Shown here piece by piece: positions 7,846-16,691 of a DNA stretch of 64,000 nt. The translations under genes were made by a program, and so were the position numbers. Each line of letters opens with the position of its first letter. The stretch's first letter is position 1. The notes under the pieces were generated by a model. The model worked only from the letters and a program-made list of their open reading frames with translations. It searched no databases and was not told the origin of the DNA. The DNA is from Alphaproteobacteria bacterium (GTDB taxonomy: Bacteria > Pseudomonadota > Alphaproteobacteria > SMXS01), in the NCBI GenBank assembly GCA_028284945.1, contig JANQQJ010000036.1, positions 1 through 64,000 of the forward strand, given 5' to 3'.

Positions 7846-9332
7846 TAGCGGATGGCGCCCGCCGGTTCAAATGTCTCTTCCAGAAGCCAGGGATCATCGA
7901 AATGCCGCCGCCCGACAAAGGCTGTTGCGTGGTTGCCCCATTGCCGCATGGCGCCGGGGTTTTTAATGCCCATGGCCCATAACCAATAGCGCTCGCCGCG
8001 TTCGGTGCCTTTGACAATGCCGTCTGGGCCGTAAAGGCTGCGCGTCCGCTCGCCCGCGGGCAGCCGGCGCAGGTCGTGATAGTCCGCCATTGGATAGGTA
8101 ATGTCCGAAGCCCCCTCCCAGATGCCCACATGCTGCAGGTAATGGGTCGTACTGGCAAGGCGGATCACCAGCCTTTCGCCAGGTGCGGGAACCGGTGCAT
8201 TGGCGGCGATAACGGTCCCTTCATAATAGGGCGACGGGCGGGTCGCGGGCTTGGCTTGCAGGCCTGGCGCCGGGAAGAAAAGGTGATAGCAGCCGCAATT
8301 GTGGATCGCGTCATAGGCAAGCGGTCTACCGTCGGGGCCGATAGTCACCCGCCATGTCACCCCGTCGATATGGCCGCCCAAGGCATCGAAGCTGCTCTGT
8401 TTCGGACGGGAAGGAAACCAGATCATGTAATTGATCTGCAGCAGCACCCGACCCTGCCAATGCGCGTGAGAGAACCGTACATAGGTGCGGGGTTGACCGG
8501 TGTCGACAGTGGTTTTAGTCCCGCGCCAACCGGGCGTGCCGATCAGGTCGTCGTCGCTTGCCGTATCGATCTGCCAGACCGGCGCAAAGGCCGTGATCAG
8601 CGCGCCGGCATCATCGCCCTTCGGTTCGGGAATATTGAGGGCATTGCCACGGGAAGCGTCGACCAAGTCCTTCACAGCGGTGGGGGTTAGTGCGTCTTGC
8701 GGCGCCGGCGCGTACGCCCTCAATCGGCCCTTAACCGGTAGCGCACCTGAGGCTTTGTCGAAGACGGGAAGGTAATTCGCCTTCCAGCGGGAAAAGCCGA
8801 AATTCACGGCCAGCGCCGACAGGGGGTAGAACCCGGCCAGCCGAAGCCCGCTTGAATAATTATCTGGCACGCGTACGCGGGGCGGTAGAGCCCTGTGAGC
8901 GGATTTCTGGCGATGATCAAAAGCCCGCAATGTCGCAGAGCACGCTTTCGACCGGTCGGTCGCGTTACCGCCCAATTCGGCCTCCAGCGCGGCGCGTGAA
9001 CCTGGTGGCAGGTTGCCGATTTCGACCGACCGGCCATCGAGATCACGGGCGACCAGCCGGTCGATCCAGGCCGTGCGCTGCGCGGCATCGAAACTTTTGA
9101 ACTCATAGCTGGCGAGGAACCGGTCGATCCGGAAATAGGGAAATCCTTCAATGCGGGCGTATTCGGCGTCACCCGTGCCGGCGGCGTTGACCGCCGCATC
9201 GATCGCCCGATAGTCAGCTAGACAGGTTTCAACCTCGACCGCGTCCTGCCGCCAATCGCCGACGGTCGCACAAGCGCCGAGCGTGATAACGAGTCCGACT
9301 ATTGTGATGTGCCGAAGGTGCAGCGTTCCCAT
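7845..9332 (-). CDS. Lipoprotein of unknown function with NCGCYH motif
   Basis: This 495-residue predicted lipoprotein has the signal MGTLHLRHITIVGLVITLGAC, lipidated at Cys21. The ATG at 9332 is chosen because it places this signal at the N-terminus. The centre carries conserved-looking His, Cys and aromatic clusters: VRFSHAHWQGR, INYMIWFPSRP, LGGHIDGVTWRV and the striking IHNCGCYHLFFP around residue 350. These could form a metal or catalytic site, but I recognise no family. It is coupled to the downstream TPR gene. It looks like a real gene: long, stable codon use, with no frameshift. Confidence 0.75.
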   Translation of the reverse strand: MGTLHLRHITIVGLVITLGACATVGDWRQDAVEVETCLADYRAIDAAVNAAGTGDAEYARIEGFPYFRIDRFLASYEFKSFDAAQRTAWIDRLVARDLDGRSVEIGNLPPGSRAALEAELGGNATDRSKACSATLRAFDHRQKSAHRALPPRVRVPDNYSSGLRLAGFYPLSALAVNFGFSRWKANYLPVFDKASGALPVKGRLRAYAPAPQDALTPTAVKDLVDASRGNALNIPEPKGDDAGALITAFAPVWQIDTASDDDLIGTPGWRGTKTTVDTGQPRTYVRFSHAHWQGRVLLQINYMIWFPSRPKQSSFDALGGHIDGVTWRVTIGPDGRPLAYDAIHNCGCYHLFFPAPGLQAKPATRPSPYYEGTVIAANAPVPAPGERLVIRLASTTHYLQHVGIWEGASDITYPMADYHDLRRLPAGERTRSLYGPDGIVKGTERGERYWLWAMGIKNPGAMRQWGNHATAFVGRRHFDDPWLLEETFEPAGAIR

Positions 9333-9394
9333 GAGTTTAGGTATAGCGCCAGTGGGGTCGGCGACAGGAGTCACGATTTGGTGTGTCGTCCACG

Positions 9395-9489
9395 CTTCGA
9401 GACGACCCTTCGGGTCTCCTCAGCGCGAACGGTCTGAGTTCTCAAAGTCCGTTCGTCCTGAGGAGGGACCGTCAGGTCCTGTCTCGAAG
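9395..9489. repeat. Large nested inverted repeat (dispersed-type element)
   Basis: Outer arms CTTCGAGAC (9395-9403) and GTCTCGAAG (9481-9489) enclose CTCCTCAG/CTGAGGAG and the inner CGAACGG/CCGTTCG, with small hairpins GACCCTTCGGGTC and GGACCGTCAGGTCC in the arms. This is the form of the short dispersed palindromic elements common in alphaproteobacterial genomes. It fills most of the gap between the lipoprotein and lysK. I see no coding potential in it. Confidence 0.8.
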
Positions 9490-9501
9490 GATGAGCGGAC
9501 C

Positions 9502-11082
9502 TTAACCGCTCAGCTTGCCCGCCAGCGCCTCGGCAATCAGGTTGCGCGAATTCTCAACACCGTAGAGCGCAATGAACGAGCCCATGCGCGGGCCCTGGCT
9601 CTGGCCGAGCAAGGTTTCATAGAGTGCCCGGAACCAGTCGCGCAGATTTTCGAACTCATGGCGTTTGCCGATTTCATAGATCTCGGTCTGGATGTCTTCA
9701 CCCTTTGTGGCCGGGTCGATCCCAGCCAGATGCGCCGACAGGTCTTCTAAGGCCGCCCGCTCCCGGTCGTCTGGCGCTCGGAAGACCTTGTTGGGCTTTA
9801 CGAAATCTTCGTAGTAGGCGCAGGCATAGCCCACCAGCTCGTTGAGGAGCGGGTGATTTTCCGGTGTCGCGCCCGGCGCATAATTGCTGATAAAGCCCCA
9901 AAGCGCCGCCGGGTCTTCGGTGTGTGCCGCCCCCACAAGATTGAGCAACAGCGCGAAGCTGACCGGCACATATTCCTGCGGTGGCTGACCGCCATGAATA
10001 TGCCAGACCGGGTTCTGCAGCCGCGTCGCCTCATCCTGTTGGTGATACTTGTCGAGATGGGTGATGTATTCGTCGACTGCTTTGGGGATCACGTCGAAAT
10101 AGAGCCGCTTTGCTTTTTTGGGCGACTGGAACATGTAGAGCGCCAGGCTCTCATCATTGGCATAGCGCAGCCATTCATCAATCGAGATGCCGTTGCCACG
10201 CGACTTCGAAATCTTTTCGCCGTTTTCATCCAGGAAGAGTTCATAGTTGAACCCTTCGGGCGGCGTACCGCCCAGAATCTGGCAGATCCGGCTCGATAGC
10301 CGGACCGAGTCGATCAGGTCCTTGCCCGCCATTTCATAGTCGACGTCCAGCGCGGTCCAGCGCATGGCCCAGTCGGCTTTCCATTGCAGCTTGCAGGCCC
10401 CGCCGGTGACAGGTGTTTCGACCTTGGTGCCGTCCTCGTCCTGATAGACGATGGTTCCGGCCTCAACATTGCGCTCGAGGACGGGCACCTGCAGCACGAT
10501 GCCGGTCTTCGGGCAGACCGGCAGGAAGGGGCTGTAGGTCGCCTGGCGCTCGGCGCCCAGCGTCGGCAGGATAACATTGATCACCGCATCATAGCGCTCC
10601 AGCACCTTCAGCAGCGTCTCGTCGAACTCGCCGGAGGTGTAGGCGTCCGTCGCGCTTTTGAATTCATAGTCGAAGCCGAACTGATCGAGGAACGCCTGCA
10701 GCCGCGCATTATTGTGCTCGCCAAAGCTGGGATGCGTCCCGAACGGGTCCGGGACCTGGGTCAGTGGCTTGCCCAGGTGTTCCGCCATCATCTCCTGATT
10801 GGGCACGTTGTCGGGCACTTTGCGCAGCCCGTCCATGTCGTCCGAGAACGCGATCAGGCGGTTAGGAGCGTCCGACAACTGGCAGAAGGCGTGGCGCACC
10901 ATGCTGGTCCGCGCGACCTCGCCGAAAGTACCGATATGCGGCAGGCCGGACGGGCCATAACCGGTCTCGAACAGCACATCGCCTTTACCGCCGCCGGTTT
11001 TCTCCAGGCGGTCTAGAATCTTGCGGGCCTCTGCAAAGGGCCACGCCTTGCTGTCGAGGGCAATGTCGCGCAAATCGGTCAT
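9502..11082 (-). CDS. lysK: Lysyl-tRNA synthetase, class I
   Basis: This enzyme charges tRNA-Lys and belongs to the archaeal-type class I enzyme that replaces the class II form in most alphaproteobacteria. Length is 526 residues. The nucleotide-binding signature is HIGT in [15 protein letters not shown] (about 43-57), and the second is KISKSRGN around residue 280. A frame extension to 11199 is rejected because it reads through a palindromic repeat; the ATG at 11082 gives the usual [19 protein letters not shown] opening. Confidence 0.96.
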   Translation of the reverse strand: MTDLRDIALDSKAWPFAEARKILDRLEKTGGGKGDVLFETGYGPSGLPHIGTFGEVARTSMVRHAFCQLSDAPNRLIAFSDDMDGLRKVPDNVPNQEMMAEHLGKPLTQVPDPFGTHPSFGEHNNARLQAFLDQFGFDYEFKSATDAYTSGEFDETLLKVLERYDAVINVILPTLGAERQATYSPFLPVCPKTGIVLQVPVLERNVEAGTIVYQDEDGTKVETPVTGGACKLQWKADWAMRWTALDVDYEMAGKDLIDSVRLSSRICQILGGTPPEGFNYELFLDENGEKISKSRGNGISIDEWLRYANDESLALYMFQSPKKAKRLYFDVIPKAVDEYITHLDKYHQQDEATRLQNPVWHIHGGQPPQEYVPVSFALLLNLVGAAHTEDPAALWGFISNYAPGATPENHPLLNELVGYACAYYEDFVKPNKVFRAPDDRERAALEDLSAHLAGIDPATKGEDIQTEIYEIGKRHEFENLRDWFRALYETLLGQSQGPRMGSFIALYGVENSRNLIAEALAGKLSG

Positions 11083-11109
11083 CTTTCTATCCGGTATCAA
11101 CAACTTCTT

Positions 11110-11204
11110 CGTCATTGCGAGCCCTCCGAAGCACATGCGAAGGAGGGCGCGGCAATCCAGATAGTGGCGCAATGCTGGATTGCTTCGCTGCGCTCGCAAT
11201 GACG
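11110..11204. repeat. Nested inverted repeat, CGTCATTGCGAG family
   Basis: CGTCATTGCGAG (11110-11121) pairs with CTCGCAATGACG (11193-11204). Inside, GCAATCCAG (11152-11160) pairs with CTGGATTGC (11175-11183), and CCTCC/GGAGG flank a further small hairpin. It is a dispersed palindromic repeat in the intergenic space between lysK and the divergent helicase gene. It is distinct in sequence from the element at 9395. Confidence 0.8.
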
Positions 11205-11304
11205 CGGGAAAGCGTATCGTGAGCGGCGCGGAAAGTAGGCCTCAGACCCCGAACGGTCAACTGCAAGGGTGTTGGTGGCGTTGAGCCGGTTCTATAGTTA
11301 CCTC

Positions 11305-14058
11305 ATGATGAACGAGCCATCTCTTGCTTTGCCAGATACCTCCGCGCTCGTTGTCGGCTTCAATGACGCGGTTAGCGTGACGACCGATGGCGAGATTGAG
11401 GAACTGAGCGTTGCTGAAGCGGCGGTGCTGGCCGGCAAGTCGCCGGTGCTGATCTGCCATGAGCCAGAGGTGCGTGCGCGCCTGGAATCGGACGCGTTGT
11501 CGCAGGCGCTTGATGTGCTGGAGCTGTTCGCTTTTGTCAGGCCGGCGAATTTCTGTTTGCCGACGCCAAAGGGGCTGGCTTTGGCTTTGGGCCTTGCCGA
11601 TCCGGGGTCTGATCTGACCGATCAGGCCTTGGTGTTGCATCAAGCGTCGGCACGGTTACTGGAGCAGTTGACCGATCCGGCCTATCCCGATCGGCCGGAG
11701 GCACAGCGGATCGCCAAGACCATGCATGAGGCGGGCTGGGCCTGGGGGCCATTCGTTACGAGCGCGTTGGGGCCGCCTGGGTCCGGCGATGATGCGGGGA
11801 GCGGCATGGACGTCTGGCGGCGGTTGCCGGAATGGGAAGATGAGGCGCCGCGCCCGCCGCCTGACGATTTGCCCATTGGGCCGGGTGAGGTGCAGGATCG
11901 GCTGCTTGAACTGCTGGGTGATGATGCAGAAGACCGGGATTCGCAACGCGATTATGCGGGCAACGTATCGGCTGCGTTTCAGCCGCGCGAGATTGCGACC
12001 GCTCCCAACGCGGTGTTGGCAGAGGCGGGCACAGGCATCGGCAAGACGCTGGGTTATATCGCGCCGTCGAGCTTGTGGGCCGCGCGCAATGGCGGCGCGG
12101 TCTGGCTGTCGACCTATACCAAGAATCTGCAGCGCCAATTGGATCAGGAACTGGATCGGCAGTTCCCGAACCCGCACGAAAAGGCCCGTAAGGTGGTGGT
12201 CCGCAAAGGCCGGGAAAACTATCTTTGCCTGCTCAATCTGGAAGAGGCGGTAATCCGCTCCCAGACCGTACCGGAAAACCGGGTGCGGCTTGGGCTGATC
12301 GCCCGCTGGGCCCGCTATACGCGCGACGGTGATATGGTGGGCGGTGATCTGCCCGCCTGGTTGCTGCAGCGGGTTGGCGTGGGCCGGGCATCCGGCCTGA
12401 CGGACCGGCGCGGGGAGTGCGTCTATGCATCCTGTGCCCATTGGCGCACCTGCTACATCGAACATTCCATGCGCAAGGCCAAGCACGCGGATCTGGTGAT
12501 CGCCAACCATGCTCTGGTGATGATTCGCGCAGCGCTTTACGGGGCGGAGGAAGACCGGCCCACCCGCTATGTTTTTGATGAGGGGCATCATTTGTTCGAT
12601 GCCGCCGATAGTGCATTCTCCGCGCATCTGACAGGTGGTGAGGGATCCGAACTGCGGCGCTGGGTGCGTGGCCCCGAAGGCGCGCGGCGAGGCCGGGCTC
12701 GGGGGATCGAATCCCGCATTGGCGATCTGTTGAGCGAACATCCTGAGTCCGAAAGGCTGGCGCGGGAAGCTATCCGGGCGGCGGCGATGCTGCCGGGAGA
12801 GGGATGGCTGCAGCGTATTTCATCGAGCAATCCGCAGGGGCCAGCCGAAGCGTTTTTCGCCAGTGTGCGCGCCCATGTCTATGCCCGCGCCACAAGGCCT
12901 GACGATCCCTATACGCTGGAAGCGTCGACCCACACGCTCAGTGAGCCGCTGCTTGATGCCGCGTCGGCCTATGGCAAGGCGCTGACGGAACTTACGGTGC
13001 CCTTGCAGCAGCTGGCGAAGGTCCTTGGCAACCGGCTGGCCGAAGAAGCCGAAGACCTGGAGGGGCCGGCCCGGACAAGGCTGGAGGCCGCCCGGAACGG
13101 CCTGATCCGCCGGGTCGATTCCATGCTGATGCCCTGGCGGGCCATGCTGCGGGATCTGGAGGCGGGCACCATGGAGGGTTTTGTCGACTGGTTCTCTGTC
13201 GAACGGGCAGGCCAGCGCGAATTCGATGTCGGCTTGCACCGGCACTGGATCGACCCGACCAAGCCCTTTGCCGATGTAGTGTTGGCCCCGTCGCACGGGG
13301 TCGTGGTGACCTCTGCCACCTTGCGGGATGAAACCGGCGACGGCGTTGAAGAAGAAGGCTGGCGGCATGCCGAGGTGCGCACGGGATTCAATCATCTGGT
13401 GCTGCCGGGTAAACGCTCCAGCCATACGTCGCCGTTTGACTATGCGGCCAAGGCGCGGGTCTTCATTGTCAACGACCTGAAGAAGAGTGAGATGGAACAG
13501 GTTGCCGGCGCCTATCGGGCCTTATTCGAGGCATCCGGCGGCGGCGCGCTTGGCCTGTTCACCGCAATCAGCCGCCTGAAGCAGGTCTATGGATATTTGG
13601 CGCCGGCGCTGGCCAATGTTGGACTGCCGCTCTTTGCCCAGCATGTCGATGCCTTCGATCCGGGGACGTTGATCGATATTTTCCGGGCCGAAGACCATTC
13701 CTGTCTTTTAGGGACGGATGCGGTGCGTGACGGGGTTGATGTGCCGGGAGCGGCCTTGCGCCTGATCGTCTTCGACCGGGTCCCCTGGCCGCGGCCCTCA
13801 ATCCTGCACCGGGCGCGCCGCGACGAATTCGGCGCCCGAAAATATGATGAAATGCTGGTGCGGCTTCGCCTGAAACAGGCCTTTGGCCGGTTGATCCGCC
13901 GACAGGATGACCACGGCGTCTTTATTATGCTGGATGGAGCGACCCCATCGCGCCTGTTAACTGCCTTCCCGCCGGGTGTTCCCATTGAACGGATTGGCCT
14001 GAAGCAGGCGATTGATCAGACCCGAGATTTTCTGTCGCAGGCGGCGCTTTCCAGTTGA
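11305..14058 (+). CDS. DinG/Rad3-like ATP-dependent DNA helicase
   Basis: This is a superfamily 2 helicase of the XPD/DinG type, about 917 residues. Walker A is AGTGIGKT near residue 241 and the DEAH-box equivalent is FDEGHH near 424. Between them a Cys cluster (ENYLCLLN, then GECVYASCAHWRTC) is consistent with the iron-sulfur domain of this family. The C-terminal helicase half includes LLGTDAVRDGVDVPG and AFGRLIRRQDDHG (motif VI). The N-terminal 230 residues are an extra domain found in alphaproteobacterial members. A GTG at 11269 is possible, but the ATG pair at 11305/11308 gives a more natural N-terminus. Roles in repair and resolving unusual DNA structures are inferred from the family. 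Confidence 0.9.
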   Translation: MMNEPSLALPDTSALVVGFNDAVSVTTDGEIEELSVAEAAVLAGKSPVLICHEPEVRARLESDALSQALDVLELFAFVRPANFCLPTPKGLALALGLADPGSDLTDQALVLHQASARLLEQLTDPAYPDRPEAQRIAKTMHEAGWAWGPFVTSALGPPGSGDDAGSGMDVWRRLPEWEDEAPRPPPDDLPIGPGEVQDRLLELLGDDAEDRDSQRDYAGNVSAAFQPREIATAPNAVLAEAGTGIGKTLGYIAPSSLWAARNGGAVWLSTYTKNLQRQLDQELDRQFPNPHEKARKVVVRKGRENYLCLLNLEEAVIRSQTVPENRVRLGLIARWARYTRDGDMVGGDLPAWLLQRVGVGRASGLTDRRGECVYASCAHWRTCYIEHSMRKAKHADLVIANHALVMIRAALYGAEEDRPTRYVFDEGHHLFDAADSAFSAHLTGGEGSELRRWVRGPEGARRGRARGIESRIGDLLSEHPESERLAREAIRAAAMLPGEGWLQRISSSNPQGPAEAFFASVRAHVYARATRPDDPYTLEASTHTLSEPLLDAASAYGKALTELTVPLQQLAKVLGNRLAEEAEDLEGPARTRLEAARNGLIRRVDSMLMPWRAMLRDLEAGTMEGFVDWFSVERAGQREFDVGLHRHWIDPTKPFADVVLAPSHGVVVTSATLRDETGDGVEEEGWRHAEVRTGFNHLVLPGKRSSHTSPFDYAAKARVFIVNDLKKSEMEQVAGAYRALFEASGGGALGLFTAISRLKQVYGYLAPALANVGLPLFAQHVDAFDPGTLIDIFRAEDHSCLLGTDAVRDGVDVPGAALRLIVFDRVPWPRPSILHRARRDEFGARKYDEMLVRLRLKQAFGRLIRRQDDHGVFIMLDGATPSRLLTAFPPGVPIERIGLKQAIDQTRDFLSQAALSS

Positions 14059-14116
14059 AGACGATGCCTGTGCGCCTTATGTAGCGCGCAGCGCAATGAA
14101 GCGGACAGAACCGACG

Positions 14117-14542
14117 ATGGACACGCAAAACCTCACCCATCACAGTGCCCTGGTCTACCTGATGGTGACCATGTCGGCAGCGGATTCCGAGATGACGGAT
14201 TCTGAACTGGAGACCATGGCCCAACTGGTCGATCAGTTGCCGATTTTTCGCGGGTATGACTCGTCCATGGTCGTTGCGGCCGGTCAGGTTTGCGCGGAGC
14301 TTCTCGAAGAGGAAGATGGCATCGACAAAGTGCTGGCGCTGGCGTGTCAGACACTAACGCCGCCGCTGCGCGAAACCGCATACGCGATTGCCTGTCAGGT
14401 TGCCGTCAGTGACGGTCATCTCAGTCAAGAAGAGCTTCGGCTGCTGGAGATGATGCGCCACGAACTGGGCATCGAACGGCTAGCCGGTGCGGCCATCGAA
14501 CGCGGGGTGGCGGCGCTCTACCGGGAATCTCCCTCCAGCTAG
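14117..14542 (+). CDS. TerB-like (tellurite-resistance/DjlA N-terminal) domain protein
   Basis: This 141-residue helical protein resembles the TerB domain, with two acidic helix-turn segments AADSEMTDSELETM and VSDGHLSQEELRLLE that match the repeated metal-binding half of the fold. TerB proteins are cytoplasmic and calcium-binding; function is poorly defined and no other ter genes are present. The ATG at 14117 is preferred; an ATG at 14096 would add seven residues. It lies 58 bases after the helicase and just before the hydroxylase gene. Confidence 0.8.
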   Translation: MDTQNLTHHSALVYLMVTMSAADSEMTDSELETMAQLVDQLPIFRGYDSSMVVAAGQVCAELLEEEDGIDKVLALACQTLTPPLRETAYAIACQVAVSDGHLSQEELRLLEMMRHELGIERLAGAAIERGVAALYRESPSS

Positions 14543-14551
14543 GATACGCTG

Positions 14552-15370
14552 ATGGCCGATTGGCTCCTTTCCAACGAACCTGCCGTCAGGCTCGGGGCGT
14601 TTGTTGGGGTGCTGTTGATGTTTATGGGGTTGGAGGCGGTCAAGCCACGCCGTCCTCGAACCAGGCCCATCCTTGGCCGGTGGTTTGCCAATCTCACCAT
14701 TGCCGGGCTTAGCACATTGGCGCTGCGTCTATTGTTTTTACTGGCCAGTGTTACGGCTGTCGGTCTGGCCGCGTTGGCCTCGCAGCGTGGATGGGGGCTG
14801 TTCAATGCGGTTGATTTACCATTCTGGGTTGATGTCTTGATCGCGTTCTTGATCCTCGACATGGCGATCTATTTTCAGCACCGCGCCTTTCACCATGTCC
14901 CGGGCCTTTGGCGCGTACATCAGGTTCATCATGCCGATCTGGACATTGATGCCAGCAGCGGCGTGCGTTTCCACCCGGTTGAAATTGTTCTCTCGATGCT
15001 GATCAAGTTTGCCATCATTCTCATTATTGGCGCACCGGCGCTGGCAGTGCTGATTTTTGAAATCATGCTCAATGGAACGTCGGTGTTTAACCATGCCAAT
15101 TTGAAACTGCCGGCGAGTTTGGACCGGCTTCTGCGCTGGCTGGTTGTGACGCCGGATATGCACCGGGTCCATCACTCGGTCCACCGGGACGAAACGGACA
15201 GTAATTTCGGTTTCAATCTGCCCTGGTGGGACCGGCTTTTTGGTTCTTACCGTGCCCAGCCACGTGACGGGCACCAAGCAATGACGTTGGGACTGCCAAA
15301 CCTCAGATCGGATGCTGACCAGTCACTACCGGCGTTGCTTTTCAGGCCATTTCAGGGGCTCTCGCGATGA
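14552..15370 (+). CDS. Sterol desaturase/fatty acid hydroxylase family membrane protein
   Basis: This 272-residue membrane di-iron enzyme has about four to five membrane segments and the eight-histidine signature: HRAFHH and HQVHH around 113-130 and HRVHHSVHRDE near 207. The family hydroxylates or desaturates lipids (fatty acids, carotenoids, hopanoids or sterols). Substrate cannot be told from sequence. Its last four bases overlap the next gene (ATGA), so they form a transcription unit. Confidence 0.9.
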   Translation: MADWLLSNEPAVRLGAFVGVLLMFMGLEAVKPRRPRTRPILGRWFANLTIAGLSTLALRLLFLLASVTAVGLAALASQRGWGLFNAVDLPFWVDVLIAFLILDMAIYFQHRAFHHVPGLWRVHQVHHADLDIDASSGVRFHPVEIVLSMLIKFAIILIIGAPALAVLIFEIMLNGTSVFNHANLKLPASLDRLLRWLVVTPDMHRVHHSVHRDETDSNFGFNLPWWDRLFGSYRAQPRDGHQAMTLGLPNLRSDADQSLPALLFRPFQGLSR

Positions 15371-15876
15371 AGCGATTGATGTTGATGCGCCATGCCAAGT
15401 CGAGCTGGGAACAACCCGGCCAGGCGGATTTTGATCGTCCTCTCAATCCGCGCGGCGAACGGTCAGCCCGCCTGATCGGGACCTATTTGCGTCAACGGGG
15501 TTGCGAGCCCGACCTGATCCTATGTTCCAGTGCCTGTCGCACGCGGGAGACGGTGGCAGGCCTGCTTGAACAACTTAGCCGGCCACCTGATGTGGTTTAT
15601 AGCGACGGTCTTTATCTGGCGGACCCTGATGCCATTCTCGATATGATTTCAGCAGTCGATGACAAGTTCCGTCGGGTACTGGTGGTCGGTCATAATCCTG
15701 GCATAGAGGAATTGGCGATTGCTCTGATTGCAGAGGATCCGAGTGGTGCGCGGCCAGCCGTCGAGGCGAAATTCCCGACCGGCGCACTGGCGAGCTACAA
15801 GCTTGATATCAAACGCTGGCGCAGGGCCGGGCCAGGCCGGATCACAGACTTTCAGACCCCCAAGAACCTGGTTTGA
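15367..15876 (+). CDS. SixA-like histidine phosphatase
   Basis: This 169-residue protein is of the histidine phosphatase superfamily. The catalytic RHA(K) motif is at residues 8-11 (LMRHAKSSW), the conserved Arg lies in CSSACRTRETV, and the second catalytic His in VVGHNPGIEEL. SixA removes phosphate from phosphohistidine in phosphorelay or PTS proteins; other small members act on nucleotides or sugar phosphates. It is translationally coupled to the upstream hydroxylase. Confidence 0.9.
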   Translation: MKRLMLMRHAKSSWEQPGQADFDRPLNPRGERSARLIGTYLRQRGCEPDLILCSSACRTRETVAGLLEQLSRPPDVVYSDGLYLADPDAILDMISAVDDKFRRVLVVGHNPGIEELAIALIAEDPSGARPAVEAKFPTGALASYKLDIKRWRRAGPGRITDFQTPKNLV

Positions 15877-15903
15877 TGCCAAATATGCTGTTTTTGATGC
15901 CAA
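15872..15903. repeat. Two 11-base direct repeats upstream of the ABC operon
   Basis: TTTGATGCCAA occurs at 15872-15882 and again at 15893-15903, 21 bases apart, about two helical turns. The first copy overlaps the end of the phosphatase gene. The spacing suggests tandem binding of a regulator in front of the exporter operon that starts at 15969, but this is inference. Confidence 0.5.
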
Positions 15904-15968
15904 TCAGGGGGCAGAAGATTGAATTGCACTCTAATGGTAGCCAGATTCCCACATAATGGGAGAAGTGG

Positions 15969-16688
15969 ATGGATGCGCAGGCGAAACCGCCGGCATTCCG
16001 AGCCGAAGGACTGACGAAGGTCTACGACATGGGCGAGGTGCAGGTGCATGCGCTTCGCGGTGTCGACCTGGAAATGTCTGAAGGTGAGTTCGTCGTCCTG
16101 TTGGGGCCGTCCGGCAGCGGCAAGTCTACGCTGGTCAACATTTTAGGCGGGCTGGATGGCCCCAGTGACGGTCACGTCTACTTCCGTGGTGAAGATCTGA
16201 CCCTGGTCAGCGACCGGGACCTGACGCTCTATCGCCGCAATCATGTCGGTTTTGTTTTCCAGTTCTACAATCTGATCCCCAGCCTAACGGCCAGGGAAAA
16301 TGTCGCCCTGGTGACGGAAATCGCCCCTGATCCGCTTGAGCCCGAAGAGGCGTTGGGTCTTGTCGGGCTAGGCGACAGAATCGATCATTTCCCGGCCCAG
16401 CTTTCCGGCGGCGAACAGCAGCGGGTTGCGATTGCCCGCGCCGTTGCCAAAAGGCCCGACGTCCTGTTGTGCGACGAGCCGACCGGGGCGCTCGATATCA
16501 CCACCGGTGTGGTGGTTCTGGAGGCACTGGAGCGGGTCAACCGCGAGCTGGGGACGCTTACGGTGGTGATCACCCACAACGCCGAAATCAGGCAGATGGC
16601 GGACCGGGTAATTTATTTCCGCGATGGCCAAATCGACCGGATCGAAAACAATGCGCATCGCCGGTCGCCTGCAGAGCTGGCGTGGTAA
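15969..16688 (+). CDS. ABC exporter ATPase (LolD/MacB type)
   Basis: This 239-residue nucleotide-binding subunit has Walker [10 protein letters not shown] (residues 47-55), the Q-loop [14 protein letters not shown], signature [14 protein letters not shown], Walker [13 protein letters not shown] and the switch His in VVITHNAE. This is the MacB/LolD/FtsE subgroup that pairs with FtsX-like permeases. A GGGAG site precedes the ATG. It starts a three-gene operon with the permease (3-base gap) and adaptor. Confidence 0.95.
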   Translation: MDAQAKPPAFRAEGLTKVYDMGEVQVHALRGVDLEMSEGEFVVLLGPSGSGKSTLVNILGGLDGPSDGHVYFRGEDLTLVSDRDLTLYRRNHVGFVFQFYNLIPSLTARENVALVTEIAPDPLEPEEALGLVGLGDRIDHFPAQLSGGEQQRVAIARAVAKRPDVLLCDEPTGALDITTGVVVLEALERVNRELGTLTVVITHNAEIRQMADRVIYFRDGQIDRIENNAHRRSPAELAW

Positions 16689-16691
16689 GCG

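Noticed and set aside
11083-11199. N-terminal extension of LysRS by about 39 residues
   Set aside because: It reads through a palindromic repeat; the ATG at 11082 gives the family N-terminus.
12711-12740. tRNA-like GGGATCGAATCCCGC sequence
   Set aside because: It lies inside the helicase gene in frame, and no acceptor stem, D arm or anticodon arm can be formed around it.
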